Positions 9,437-19,700 of a DNA stretch of 64,000 bases are shown in pieces. The stretch is from Histomonas meleagridis (taxonomy: Eukaryota; Parabasalia; Tritrichomonadida; Dientamoebidae), in NCBI GenBank assembly GCA_020186115.1, contig WSYJ01000186.1, positions 62,001-126,000 of the forward strand. The letters run 5' to 3'. The notes under the pieces were generated by a model. It was given only the letters and a program-made list of their open reading frames with translations, made no database searches and had not been told where the DNA came from. The position numbers and the translations under genes are program-made. Positions within the stretch are counted from its first letter, which is position 1, and each line of letters starts with the position of its first letter.

Positions 9437-10083
9437 AAATGCCTTTAAAAACAAAAACCGTTAAAATCTGAACATTATATTGAACATTATTTTGTTTTTC
9501 TGATTGTTTTACCACAATAAACAATTCAAAATTAAATGGAATTGTGGCCGTTTGCACAAAAAATAAAAAGAATTGAATTGTGCTAAAACAACTTTTTCAA
9601 TCAATATTATTTCAATGACGATAATACCGTAACGTTTTCCAAGTTTATTAACGGATCAAAAATTAAATATTTTTTTCTGCATATCATTTTTTATTTTAAC
9701 TTATAAACTGAGCTTCCAATGAACTGGAAAAAATGTCTTGAATCTATTTTATAGTCCAGAGAATTTTATGAAAATGATTCTATGTAATTATAAGGAGAAA
9801 AAAAAATTGAATATATGTAAATATTTAGAGAATGCTTAAAAACAATATATTACTGGAATATGAAGACTTTCTTAGCTGGATAAAGAGATAATTCTATTTT
9901 GGGAAGAAAATCAACAAAGGCAATTAAGCATTCAAATTTAAGGGTATTATATAATTCTTTAATAGTATATAATTCAAAACGTTACAAAACCGTTAATAAC
10001 CAATGCAAAATCTCTGAACTGAAATGATGATATAATTGTTTTCTAGAGTAATTATTCAAACAAAAGATTTACTTACAAACAAA
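9437..10083. other. Intergenic, no gene seen
   Basis: About 650 AT-rich bases between two minus-strand genes. No open frame of note and no repeat. Confidence 0.4.
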
Positions 10084-10833
10084 TTAGTGGCATCTTTGAA
10101 ATGCAGTTTTTGTTTTTTCATTGATTAATGAATTTAGTGCAAGAGTATAAGCATCATTTCCATACTTTAGCCTTACACCTGATACCCAATTAGACACAGC
10201 TAATGGTGGCTCTTTGTTTTGGAATGTTTCTGCTGTTGCTGCTGCAACTGCTACTTCTGGTGGTACATCAAGGTAATACTCACTGCAAATGACTAAACAT
10301 ATGTCAACAATTGCTTCTTTGCAGAATCTGTCGTATACGTCTTTTGGAATTTCATTTTGAATTAATTCCTTAACAGTGTCAAAATATGCAAATGGAAGTT
10401 CAATGTCCATATCAAATCCAGAGGCGTTTAATAGTGAAATTTCTGCGTTTGTAACTGTTACCATATCTTTGTAATCAATTAAATCCGAGTTGATTCTGGG
10501 TCCTGGAATTGATCTGATAATTGGTGATGGAGCTGCTTTGCATATCTTTAGTAATTCTGAGTAAATTAATTGTATTGGTCTGAAAGAATCCTTTTGTTTG
10601 CAAGATGTAAAAAGTGCTGCCGCCATTAAAATAAAAAGATCGTATGTGCAATTATCGTCGCCTCTGAAGTAACGTTGTAAAGTTATAAAAGCAGTTGCTA
10701 CTATGGGATTAAGTTCAACATGAATGCCTGTTCTTGCCTTGCATATCAACGTCCATACAATTCTACGTTGAGCATCAGTCCATTTATTTTTAACAACTGA
10801 AATCGAGTTTTGCTGATCTGATGAAGAGAACAT
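10084..10833 (-). CDS. Cyclin of the transcriptional type (cyclin L/K/T-like)
   Basis: 249 residues from the ATG at 10833. An ATG 39 bases further upstream (10872) is in frame, but a good initiator (TCATAT, 10842-10847) lies between the two, so the shorter start is preferred. LNPIVATAFITLQRYF and YDLFILMAAALFTSCKQKD match the first cyclin fold (helices 2 and 3) of cyclins that partner CDKs acting on RNA polymerase II. EISLLNASGFDMDIELPFAYF matches the region leading into the second fold. No destruction box is seen. Which CDK it binds cannot be told from sequence. Confidence 0.75.
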   Translation of the reverse strand: MFSSSDQQNSISVVKNKWTDAQRRIVWTLICKARTGIHVELNPIVATAFITLQRYFRGDDNCTYDLFILMAAALFTSCKQKDSFRPIQLIYSELLKICKAAPSPIIRSIPGPRINSDLIDYKDMVTVTNAEISLLNASGFDMDIELPFAYFDTVKELIQNEIPKDVYDRFCKEAIVDICLVICSEYYLDVPPEVAVAAATAETFQNKEPPLAVSNWVSGVRLKYGNDAYTLALNSLINEKTKTAFQRCH

Positions 10834-10841
10834 AATAATTA

Positions 10842-10847
10842 ATATGA
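10842..10847 (-). promoter_or_regulatory. Initiator TCATAT that decides the cyclin start
   Basis: Minus strand TCATAT fits the trichomonad initiator. Transcription from its A would exclude the upstream ATG at 10872 and leave the ATG at 10833 as the first one in the message. Confidence 0.55.
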
Positions 10848-11404
10848 ACCAAATATCTGAACAATTATGCATTCAATATTGAGTAAACTCACACATTGAC
10901 ACAAAGAAAATCTTAATTCAAAATTCAATACTTTACAAAATAAAGCACTAACAAAAACAAAATCTAATAAGTGGTCCAGCTAAAATCTTCATTCAACGAA
11001 AATCTTCAGGATTAATTATTGTTCGCTACTATATCAATGAAACAAAATATAACAAGTTAGGGCTTGTTGATGATATTATTTTCACTATTTGCCGAAAATT
11101 AAATATCGCAATGATAAAATTTTTTCAAACTGATTCAAAAACTTTAAAGATTACATAAACGTTTATCAAAAATGTACTTGTATGGTTTTAGCTCTAACTT
11201 TTTTCTTTCATATATTTTTTCATTTAATCGAAGGAAAAGATTTTGATTTTTCGCAATTCAATAAACGTATTGGAACAAAAGAAATAAACTTCTAAGAAGG
11301 CAACAACCACATAAAGTATAAATAGCAAAAAATCATTTTAAATTAAGTTTTTTGTGTTTCAAACATTAATTAAGGAATTGGAAAATAAATTAAACGCGAC
11401 ATTA

Positions 11405-11418
11405 AAAAAACAAAAAAA
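11405..11418 (-). terminator. Pol III T-run terminator of tRNA-Ile
   Basis: On the minus strand two runs of seven T separated by one G follow the discriminator base within one to two bases. This is the standard RNA polymerase III stop signal. Confidence 0.8.
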
Positions 11419-11491
11419 TGGTCCCGCAGGGACTTGAACCCTAGACCTTTGCGTTATCAGCACAACGCTCTACCGACTGAGCTACGAGACC
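11419..11491 (-). tRNA. tRNA-Ile, anticodon GAU
   Basis: A complete 73-base cloverleaf without intron. The acceptor stem GGTCTCG/CGGGACC is followed by discriminator A73. The D arm has TAGCTCAGTCGG (box A). The anticodon stem TTGTG/CGCAA holds loop CTGATAA with anticodon GAT (plus-strand 11456-11458). The T arm has GGTTCAAGTCC (box B). A T7 run follows directly downstream as Pol III terminator. CCA is not encoded. Most eukaryotic nuclear genomes read AUU/AUC with tRNA-Ile(AAU), so the GAU anticodon is unusual. Confidence 0.95.
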
Positions 11492-11627
11492 GCACGATTA
11501 TTTTCTTATAGATAAGTATATAAATTAATTTTATAAATTCAAGATTTGCCAATAACACATGATGACGTTTAGGGAAACTGATTTCTATATAAAAACGATC
11601 AAATTATGAAGGATAGCACATTTATAA

Positions 11628-14099
11628 ATGCAAGCAGAAAGAAAATTTATTGATTATTTGGATGACCTTAAGTCAACAAACGCTGCTGTAAGTGAACAAT
11701 CTGCTCAATGTTTATCTCAATTTATGCAATTCAATCCAAAAGAATTTTTAAATCAATTATATTTAATTTTATCCGAACAATCAGCGCCAGTCCCATATCG
11801 CTGTGTAGCCCTAATTCTTGCTTATCGAACCCTTAATTGGTTTCAAACAATTAATCCAATACATTTTCAAATTGACGAGACATTAAATAATCTTTTACTA
11901 AATCTTTGCAAACAAAGTGTATATCTCTTTACATCTTTTGGCATACATGCTACATCATTATTTGCTAAGATATGTGAGATATATCTCGACGCTCAAAATG
12001 ACTCATCAATTATTGAAGCTTTATGTAACAATCTTCAAAACGCTACCGATATATCTTTTATTGAAAACTCACTTAATGCAATATATCAGATTACTGAAAA
12101 AGAAGATTTATATAAAAATCAATATGATCCAATTCTTAACATTATTTTCTTGTATCTTTCCAATAAATCTATTTCTTTGACAATTAAAGAACAATGTCTT
12201 AACATAATATCCGAAATGATTCAATCAATGACTGAACTATTTTCTGATTCCAATTCCTATGCAAAAGTTTCTTTGTTGAAATTAATTTGTGGAAGTCTTG
12301 AAATTCCAGAACTTAAACTTTCTGCATATAAATGTCTTACACAAATAGCTGGATTTTTTTATGACCAATTTCCGAATGATATATATATTATAAAAATATT
12401 AATTCATGATTTAACTCATACTAATGAAAATATTTGTGATGAGATTTTAACACTTATCAATGCAATTGCATATTCAGAAGATTTATTTAATATTAATGAT
12501 GGAATAATTCATAAATATTTCGAACCAATATTTCAATGTTTAAATATGTTATTGATTAAATATTTCGATGAAATTGATGATAACAAACCAGAATCAACAT
12601 GTGCATCAATTGAAGTATTACGAAATTTAGCAAAGCAATTTCCTATGTTAACATTTAATAGATATTTCCAAAAAGCAAATGAACTAATACACGAAAATCA
12701 AGATCAACATTTTATTGCACTTGCGTTATATTTACTTATGTTTATAATTGAAAATTATGAAATTAATGAACAAAATAATTTTGATTTTGAATTTATATTT
12801 AAGATTATTGATTCGATATTCTCTTGTACATCTATACAAACATATTTACTTAATGTTGCGATACTTATTTTAGGCGAAATTGCTCAAAAATCTGAAGTGT
12901 TAAACATTAAAGTTAGTAAATATGTACCAATTATTGTTTCTTCAATACAAATATCATTGACTACTGCATTTCATGCATTTTATACTTTGGATCAAATTAA
13001 TTATTATCAACATATTAATCAATATTTCGTTTTTTTATTAAATTATTTTCATTTTACATATCCAACTTTTTCTTTTGCTTTAGCAAATATTATAAAACGA
13101 ATGATATTAAAAACAATAAATAATGATGAAATACCTATGCTTGTTAAATGTTTTCATGAATTTTTCATCCAATCATTTAATCATCCGGAATTAATTCATA
13201 ATCAAGAAGATATATTTACTGTTTATTCGATATTTTGTATTAAATGCCAAAAATTAATGCTGCAAGATTTAATAATTCAAAATCTTGAAGCTGATTTACA
13301 ATTGTTTATTAATCATTTTCTCATTCATCATGATTCAATGATATTAAAAGTATTAACTACAATTATTATAACTTATAAATTAACTAATTATCTTGATGTA
13401 TTAATGAAAATAATTTTCTCTGTTTTAGAACATTCATTAAATATAACAGATATAAAATATGTGTCTAATTCACTTGTAGCTTTAATGATGAATTGTTCTC
13501 CAATTTCAATATATTTACAACAATTAAAAACGCATATATCAAACATAAAAGAAAATGATTTAAATATTTACAAAAAATTGATAAAAATTGTTAAATGTTC
13601 TATTACATATTATTATTCTAATGATAATATAAACATTATAAATGAATTTGTTTCGGAAATGATACAAATAATTATAAATTTAATTGATAACTTCGATAAT
13701 TTTGCATATATTAGCGATAAAATGAAATTTGCACTTAAAACATTAACTCTTATTATCAAAGTTTTCCAAAATATTGTCGATATAAATGTAAAAAGGTTAT
13801 GTGTTGACATGTCTTATCATTTAATTTTTAGGATTTCTCAATTTGATGAAATTACTAAATATTACAAAGATGATGATGACCTTTTGGAGGTTCAAGATTT
13901 TTATGAGCCAATTGTTTGTGTGTTTTATTGCTTAATAAAATTCGATAAAAATCAATTTGCGGAAGTTTTGAATCAAAATAAAGACTTGCAAAGATTTATT
14001 GGTAACATGATAAAAGGAACTCAAGAAAATGCTAAGTTAATTTGTATCTTAAGGCAAATTGGTTTGAGTGAAGAAAATTTAAAACAGTTATTATGCTAA
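11628..14099 (+). CDS. HEAT-repeat protein, importin-beta/karyopherin-like
   Basis: 823 residues from ATG. The protein is a run of amphipathic helices with no signal peptide or membrane span. The N terminus (helix pair, then SEQSAPVPYRCVALILAYRTLNW near residues 48-70) resembles the importin-beta N-terminal HEAT repeats, where S.P.P.R.x.A.x.L marks the first inter-repeat loop. The length is close to importin-beta (about 860-880). The rest is highly diverged and very rich in Ile and Asn, reflecting AT pressure. Likely role: nuclear transport carrier. Another HEAT scaffold is possible. Confidence 0.5.
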   Translation: MQAERKFIDYLDDLKSTNAAVSEQSAQCLSQFMQFNPKEFLNQLYLILSEQSAPVPYRCVALILAYRTLNWFQTINPIHFQIDETLNNLLLNLCKQSVYLFTSFGIHATSLFAKICEIYLDAQNDSSIIEALCNNLQNATDISFIENSLNAIYQITEKEDLYKNQYDPILNIIFLYLSNKSISLTIKEQCLNIISEMIQSMTELFSDSNSYAKVSLLKLICGSLEIPELKLSAYKCLTQIAGFFYDQFPNDIYIIKILIHDLTHTNENICDEILTLINAIAYSEDLFNINDGIIHKYFEPIFQCLNMLLIKYFDEIDDNKPESTCASIEVLRNLAKQFPMLTFNRYFQKANELIHENQDQHFIALALYLLMFIIENYEINEQNNFDFEFIFKIIDSIFSCTSIQTYLLNVAILILGEIAQKSEVLNIKVSKYVPIIVSSIQISLTTAFHAFYTLDQINYYQHINQYFVFLLNYFHFTYPTFSFALANIIKRMILKTINNDEIPMLVKCFHEFFIQSFNHPELIHNQEDIFTVYSIFCIKCQKLMLQDLIIQNLEADLQLFINHFLIHHDSMILKVLTTIIITYKLTNYLDVLMKIIFSVLEHSLNITDIKYVSNSLVALMMNCSPISIYLQQLKTHISNIKENDLNIYKKLIKIVKCSITYYYSNDNINIINEFVSEMIQIIINLIDNFDNFAYISDKMKFALKTLTLIIKVFQNIVDINVKRLCVDMSYHLIFRISQFDEITKYYKDDDDLLEVQDFYEPIVCVFYCLIKFDKNQFAEVLNQNKDLQRFIGNMIKGTQENAKLICILRQIGLSEENLKQLLC

Positions 14100-14960
14100 A
14101 ATACTGTTAAAATGCTTATGATGAGGAAAAAATGGAAATTAACGAATTTTTGATTTATTTACATAAAACTGACATTAGATGCATTTCATGTCACATTTCA
14201 ATTTGAATTGATCGTTCTCATGAGAACAATAACTAAATAATTAAATGCAAAAGTATTGAATTACTTCACATTTATGAACAAAATCATTTTATATTTTTTA
14301 TGCAAAGGAAATAATATGTAAATTTCTTTGAAATCATATGTTTATATATTTTTATGAACAAATATTAAAATATTGTTAATTTGTAGTTTATGAATAAATT
14401 TATTTTCAATTTTATTTATGAAATTTTTGATAAATAAAAGATATCGATTTAACATTTTTAAGAGAAAATAATTTTTAGAAAATAATTTTGGAGGATTCCC
14501 TGTATTAATTAAAATACACTTAATATACTTGTCAAATATTTTTTTTTTAATATTACATTTGAAATGTTGTGGTTAAATTTTTTTTTAACATTGCTTACCA
14601 TTGAAAGTAAAGCATTTTTGTCAATTTAAATTGGTAGTGATGAATTTATACACATTAAAATTTTTCCTTTTTGCACCTATACTGCTTGCAATTGGTCGGT
14701 TTTTACTCCCATTCATCACCATTTCACTTCACATTTAATTTCAGAGGAACGTCTTGGTCGATCAACTCAAATCGAAGAACAATTCTGTGGCATTTCGACA
14801 TGTAATTAATCGCCACTTCATGTCATAGCCGTTTTACAATATTGTCAAATATTGAGAGCAAAGTAGTCAAAAAAGGGGTTGGCATTGGAAACAAGTCATT
14901 AAATGCTCAAGCAAAACTTTTTCATAGAAAACGATTTTGGCGGTATTCAAAAAAAAATTG
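14100..14960. other. Intergenic, no gene seen
   Basis: AT-rich up to about 14680. The last 250 bases before the IBD-protein gene are more GC-rich but have no open frame. An ACAATATTGTCAAATATTG inverted-repeat pair lies near 14837. Confidence 0.4.
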
Positions 14961-14963
14961 AGT

Positions 14964-14969
14964 TCACTT
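14964..14969 (+). promoter_or_regulatory. Initiator TCACTT before the IBD-protein gene
   Basis: TCACTT fits TCA(+1)(C/T)(A/T) and stands six bases before ATG at 14976. The longer reading frame starts at a TTG upstream of this motif, so the ATG is preferred. Confidence 0.6.
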
Positions 14970-14975
14970 AAATCA

Positions 14976-15590
14976 ATGTCGAACGAAAATCAAGATAAAG
15001 AACAACCATCCTATTGGGGTTTACTATCTTCTTATGATCAAGAAGGTTATGTTAAACTCAAAGAAGAAATTGATCCATTGACCTACCGTGCAACAAAAGA
15101 TAAATTGAAAAATCAATTCCAAATTATTCTTGATACAATTAAACATTATGTTTTTCAACATGATGGAAATGATTCCTTACGTTCTTTAGTTTGTGGTATT
15201 ATATGGATATCAGATGGTATAGCAGTATGTAATAGAAATTTATCTAAGTTAATAGGGAAATGTAAGTCATCTATAAACAGTGGACTTCAAGCTCTTGGTT
15301 ACATCAATTCATCGATCACTCCAAAACATGGAACAGAATTAGCAAAATTGTTTCCTTTTATGAAAGGAAATTGTGCTGAAATGAGACAGTGGACAAGTAG
15401 AATAAATCCAGCTGAAGCAAGTAATTGTCAAGCATTATTTGCTTCATACTTTGACATCAGAATTCCACAACAGACAGAAGAACAATATCATGAAACAGAT
15501 TACTTCTTCCAGACAGATTCCCTTGATTTACAAAGTGATGATGGTTTCCCCAACTTCGGCTTTGATCTTAATTTCTTAGATGTTTATTAA
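14976..15590 (+). CDS. Initiator-binding-domain (IBD) protein, trichomonad core-promoter factor family
   Basis: 204 residues from ATG. The block DSLRSLVCGIIWISDGIAVC (66-85), then NRNLSKLIGKCKSSINSGLQALGY, is what I recognise as the initiator-binding winged-helix domain of trichomonads, named after IBP39. IBP39 binds the TCA(+1) initiator and recruits RNA polymerase II. KCKSSINS (95-102) would be the DNA-contacting helix. The C terminus (about 155-204) is acidic and aromatic, like an activation or polymerase-docking tail. It is shorter than IBP39, so it is a family member rather than the orthologue. The gene itself carries a good initiator. Confidence 0.7.
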   Translation: MSNENQDKEQPSYWGLLSSYDQEGYVKLKEEIDPLTYRATKDKLKNQFQIILDTIKHYVFQHDGNDSLRSLVCGIIWISDGIAVCNRNLSKLIGKCKSSINSGLQALGYINSSITPKHGTELAKLFPFMKGNCAEMRQWTSRINPAEASNCQALFASYFDIRIPQQTEEQYHETDYFFQTDSLDLQSDDGFPNFGFDLNFLDVY

Positions 15591-15824
15591 AATATATATT
15601 ATTCTTTCATTTAGTATTTTTTTTAGAAGAAATGAGAATTGATCAATTTTCAAAAACTCAAATTTTGATATTAAAATGTTTTAACTGTAATTGTAATAAT
15701 GATTTCGATTACAGATATCATATCTTTCTTATTATTCCTATATCATATCTAAAAAATATTATGCTATTTAGGTTTTTGGTAATTATGCCAAGCTATTTTA
15801 TATGGACCTGAAAAATTAAGTAAA

Positions 15825-16154
15825 ATGGAAAATAATTATTATAGAAAACAGCTTCAAGATAACTATGAAGAACTTTCGAAGAATGATTGGGAACTTCATA
15901 AGAAGTATATTAAAGAAGGAGTTAATCCAAATGGAATTGCTAAAATAATACGAAATGACGAAATAGAAAAACTTCAAGAAATAACATCACAAGCAAATTT
16001 TAATTTTGATCAAACAATTCCAAAGTCACTTTATGAAAGATGTTCATTTATTAATGTAGAAAATGTTTCATTAATTGATTATGCAGCATTTTTCGGATCA
16101 ATAAAATGTTATAAATATTTGTTATTGAATAATGCAAATATAAAACACAGTTAA
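15825..16154 (+). pseudogene. Truncated DUF3447/ankyrin gene remnant
   Basis: A 109-residue open frame. From about residue 28 it is closely similar to the DUF3447 part of the minus-strand gene at 41277-42518: NPNGIAKIIRNDEIEKLQEI here against NPNEIAKIIRSDEIKKLQEI there, and VSLIDYAAFFGSIKCYKYLL against VSLIDYAAFFGSVKCFKYLL. The copy here lacks the long N-terminal helical region and breaks off just after the first ankyrin-like helix pair. It is best read as a broken duplicate. A short expressed protein cannot be excluded. A (TA)n tract follows 136 bases downstream. Confidence 0.7.
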
Positions 16155-16286
16155 TTTATTTCTTTCGCTAGAAAGTATACATTAATACCAAAAATACTAA
16201 AAACAAAGTGATGTAAGTAAAGTTCAAATGCGAATAAATATTGATTTACTTTAATGTTTACATTAAAAAAAAATATTTCTTTACTT

Positions 16287-16324
<38 letters not shown>

Positions 16325-16704
16325 ATGAACAAAAGTTAAATAATGTCATTGTTTTTCACACACAATGCTTTTTTGAAGAATCTATCCAAAAAGGGATTTT
16401 CATTTTTAACAACTTATCATTATATAATTTTTTCCAAGCAGCTCTTCGTAGTTGTATAAAACAGTATTAATATACATATATTTCTTGTTTTTCTTGATCA
16501 AAATTAAAATCTCTTAACAGAACATAATTTAAATTATTGAGTAAATTACATCAGTTATTTAATAATAATTATTAAAAAAATGCAAAAGATCAAATTCCAT
16601 TTCATCGTATTTGTTCATCGAAACATTTTATGATTATTTATACAAACAACAATTTCCAAATATTTTTTTATTTAAAATTCATAACAAACCATTTTTTTTC
16701 TATT
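16155..16704. other. Intergenic with the (AT)n tract
   Basis: Apart from the AT microsatellite, only AT-rich sequence between the ankyrin remnant and the stop of the large minus-strand gene. Confidence 0.4.
16290..16321. repeat. (AT)16 microsatellite
   Basis: Uninterrupted AT dinucleotides over 32 bases, just downstream of the broken DUF3447 copy. Confidence 0.95.
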
Positions 16705-19700
16705 TTAATACGCGGAATAGTTCTGCACCACAATTGGTATTGGCACCTTTAATTCCTCGCTCAACGTTTCTCTAATTGTAGCCACGAATTGCAGCGGGCA
16801 TCTGAATATTCTCATGTTCGATTCGTACTCTGGATGATCCTTTTTATTTTCGAAAAATATTAATCTTTTCTCATGTCGATCGAATATATTCTTCAACAAT
16901 GCAAACGCTTCTTTCATCACGCACGAAGGTATGAACATGAACGCTGCCTTTTGTATCCTTTCCAACAAATAACATAAAGTTTCGGACATGTCGCAAAGAT
17001 CAGAATAAGAAAGAATGATTAAATCATTTTGTAACTCTTTTACGTCCAAATCATTTTTCGATTTATAACTTAAGAATTTACAAAATGGATATTTCTTTAC
17101 ATATTTCGAATTATCATGTGACGGGTTAAACAAATTTAAAGGAAATGTTAATGATCGATAATTATTTGTTTCGGAAATGTTTGGGAAATTACATAAATTA
17201 ATTCCTGATAGAGTAATTTGTAATAATTCTTTACTTTTACGAAGTTGTAAGTCATCGATTTTTTCATTTTTAATATTAGTTCTTAAACAAATACATTTCT
17301 TAGGTATTAATGATTCATTTCGTATGAAACGAATCACTGTTCGATTTGGAAAGAAATATTCGAAAGGTAAAAACTGTGTATATATATCAGAGATGATAAT
17401 TAACACTTGATCAATGATATACATATTATGTAATTTACCTTTATTATATTTATCTAAGTTAGATAAATCAGGTATCGATGGTGTATTATGATCAAAGTTT
17501 ATATTAGCAAAAAAGAGTTTACTATATTCGAGACAATGTTCAATGAAATTCTTATTAAATGTTGGAAAATTACAATGATCATGAGGTTGTGTAATGATTA
17601 ATGATGTAATATTCTTAAGAAATATCGGATCAAATAAACCAGACTTTAAGATAATATCAAATGATTTATCAGTATAAGGTAATTGGATTTGTAATGGTTG
17701 AATTAATTCGATCTTAATAAACTTTGGGATACATTCATTAATAGTAATAATATGATTAAAGATACACATCGAAACTATAGTGTTTTGTAATGTAACTGTA
17801 TGTGAAGGTGGTGAATTTAATGTAATAAATTTTTCGATTTCAACACATAAATTTGTATTTAATTCATTTAACTTTGTCTCTGTTAATTTCCCTAATGAAA
17901 ATTGTTTAGAATTAGAATGAATCTTTCGATATAATGTAATAACTCGCCATTGTGATTGGAAATCTTTATTAATATTATTATTATTAGGTATAACTTTCGA
18001 TCGTTTAATGATTGGTATAAAATCAGGATATAAATCATTCTTTAATTCATAAATTGATGGTTGTGGATTAATACCTGATGAAGTAATCTTAAGTTTAGGT
18101 TCATTAGTTTTATTTAATAATAAATGTCTTTTAATTATTAATAATTCATTTCGCCATTCAAATATAATTGGATATTTTTCCATTATATTCTTTGGAGTTG
18201 ATATTAAATATAATATTAATAAATCAAAAATAAATATTAATTTATGAATTTCATATAATGATATTTGTTTTAATGAAAATGTTTTCCCTAAAAATAAATA
18301 TTTCTTTAAATTAATTACTATAAATTCTAAATATTGTTTCGCTTCATCAATTTTCCCTTTAATCAAATTAATTATTCCTAATATTATTTCATTCCGTATT
18401 ATCATTATTGGATCCATAATAATTTTACATAAGTTTTCACATGATTGTGCTTGTGTAGTTAAGATATTAATATAAGTTTCATTATTAATTATTAATGTTT
18501 CTACATTTTCAGTATTATTTGTATTATTTTTATCATTTAATGTTGTTAAATAATGTGGTTGTGATATAGTAATAGGTATAGCTTCAATGTTTTCAATAAC
18601 TTTAGTCTTATAAAAATGATATATTAATACTTCACAATACATTAATGATGCATCTAAATGTTTCGGTGCATTACCTACTCGATCAAAACAAATTTTTGCG
18701 GATGATATTGAAGATAAAGTTTCATTTATAATAAATTCTTTTGTAAATAATAAATGTTCATCACATATAAATTTACCTATAGATGATTCTAATGTAGAAA
18801 GTTGATAATATATTTGTGTGCCTTCTATTTGTGATAATAATGATTGTGCACGTAATAAATGTGATACACCAATTTCATTTAATGAATTCGTGTGTGTAAT
18901 TGCTGTATGACATAACATTTCAGCCCAAAATAATGACGTCGAATTTATTTGTTTAACAATACTTGCTTTTGTTAATAATTTTAATAATGCTACATTTAAA
19001 TCAAATGATAAAAGGATAAATTTCCCAAAATTTGTACGATTTCGTGGTCGTATTAAATCAGAAGGTGTAATCATATTAAATAATTCATTAATTTTACCTT
19101 GGATAAATAATGTTTTAAATCTTAAATATGTAGTTAAACGTGTAATAGAATCATTAATATTTGTTGAATCAATTTTATCTAAAATTGATATTGCTGAAGT
19201 AAATTGATGCATTTTAATTAAAAATAAACATAACGTAGCACTTGTTAATATATTATTTATATTTTCTGGTTTCCGATTATTATTATTATCTAATAATGGA
19301 TAAGAAGTATTTACTTGTCTTCGAGTATTTTGTTTTAATGATTTAAATTTACCACTTGAATTCTTTATTTGTTTTGTATTAATTGACGTTGTCTTTGGTT
19401 TCATTCCATTTAATATCGTATTAATTAATTTAATTCCTTCAAGATATTGTACATTCTCTCGATATATACCTGCTAATACTTGTGTTCCATATAACGCTTC
19501 ATCATTTTGATCACTTTGAGTAAATAATTTTAATGCTTCTAAATAATAAAATACTGTTCGAATTGAATCATGATTCTTATGTGCAATTTGCGCAGCTTTT
19601 GATGTCATTTTACGACTTCGTATAGTTAATGGTAATGCACAATCATGACATAACGCACAATAATAATATTTACCAACTGATTCAAGTGATTCCCCTAATA

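Larger units (their letters stand above)
10834..11418. other. Intergenic between cyclin and tRNA
   Basis: Apart from the cyclin initiator at its left edge and T runs serving as a Pol III terminator at its right edge, nothing is recognised. Confidence 0.4.
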
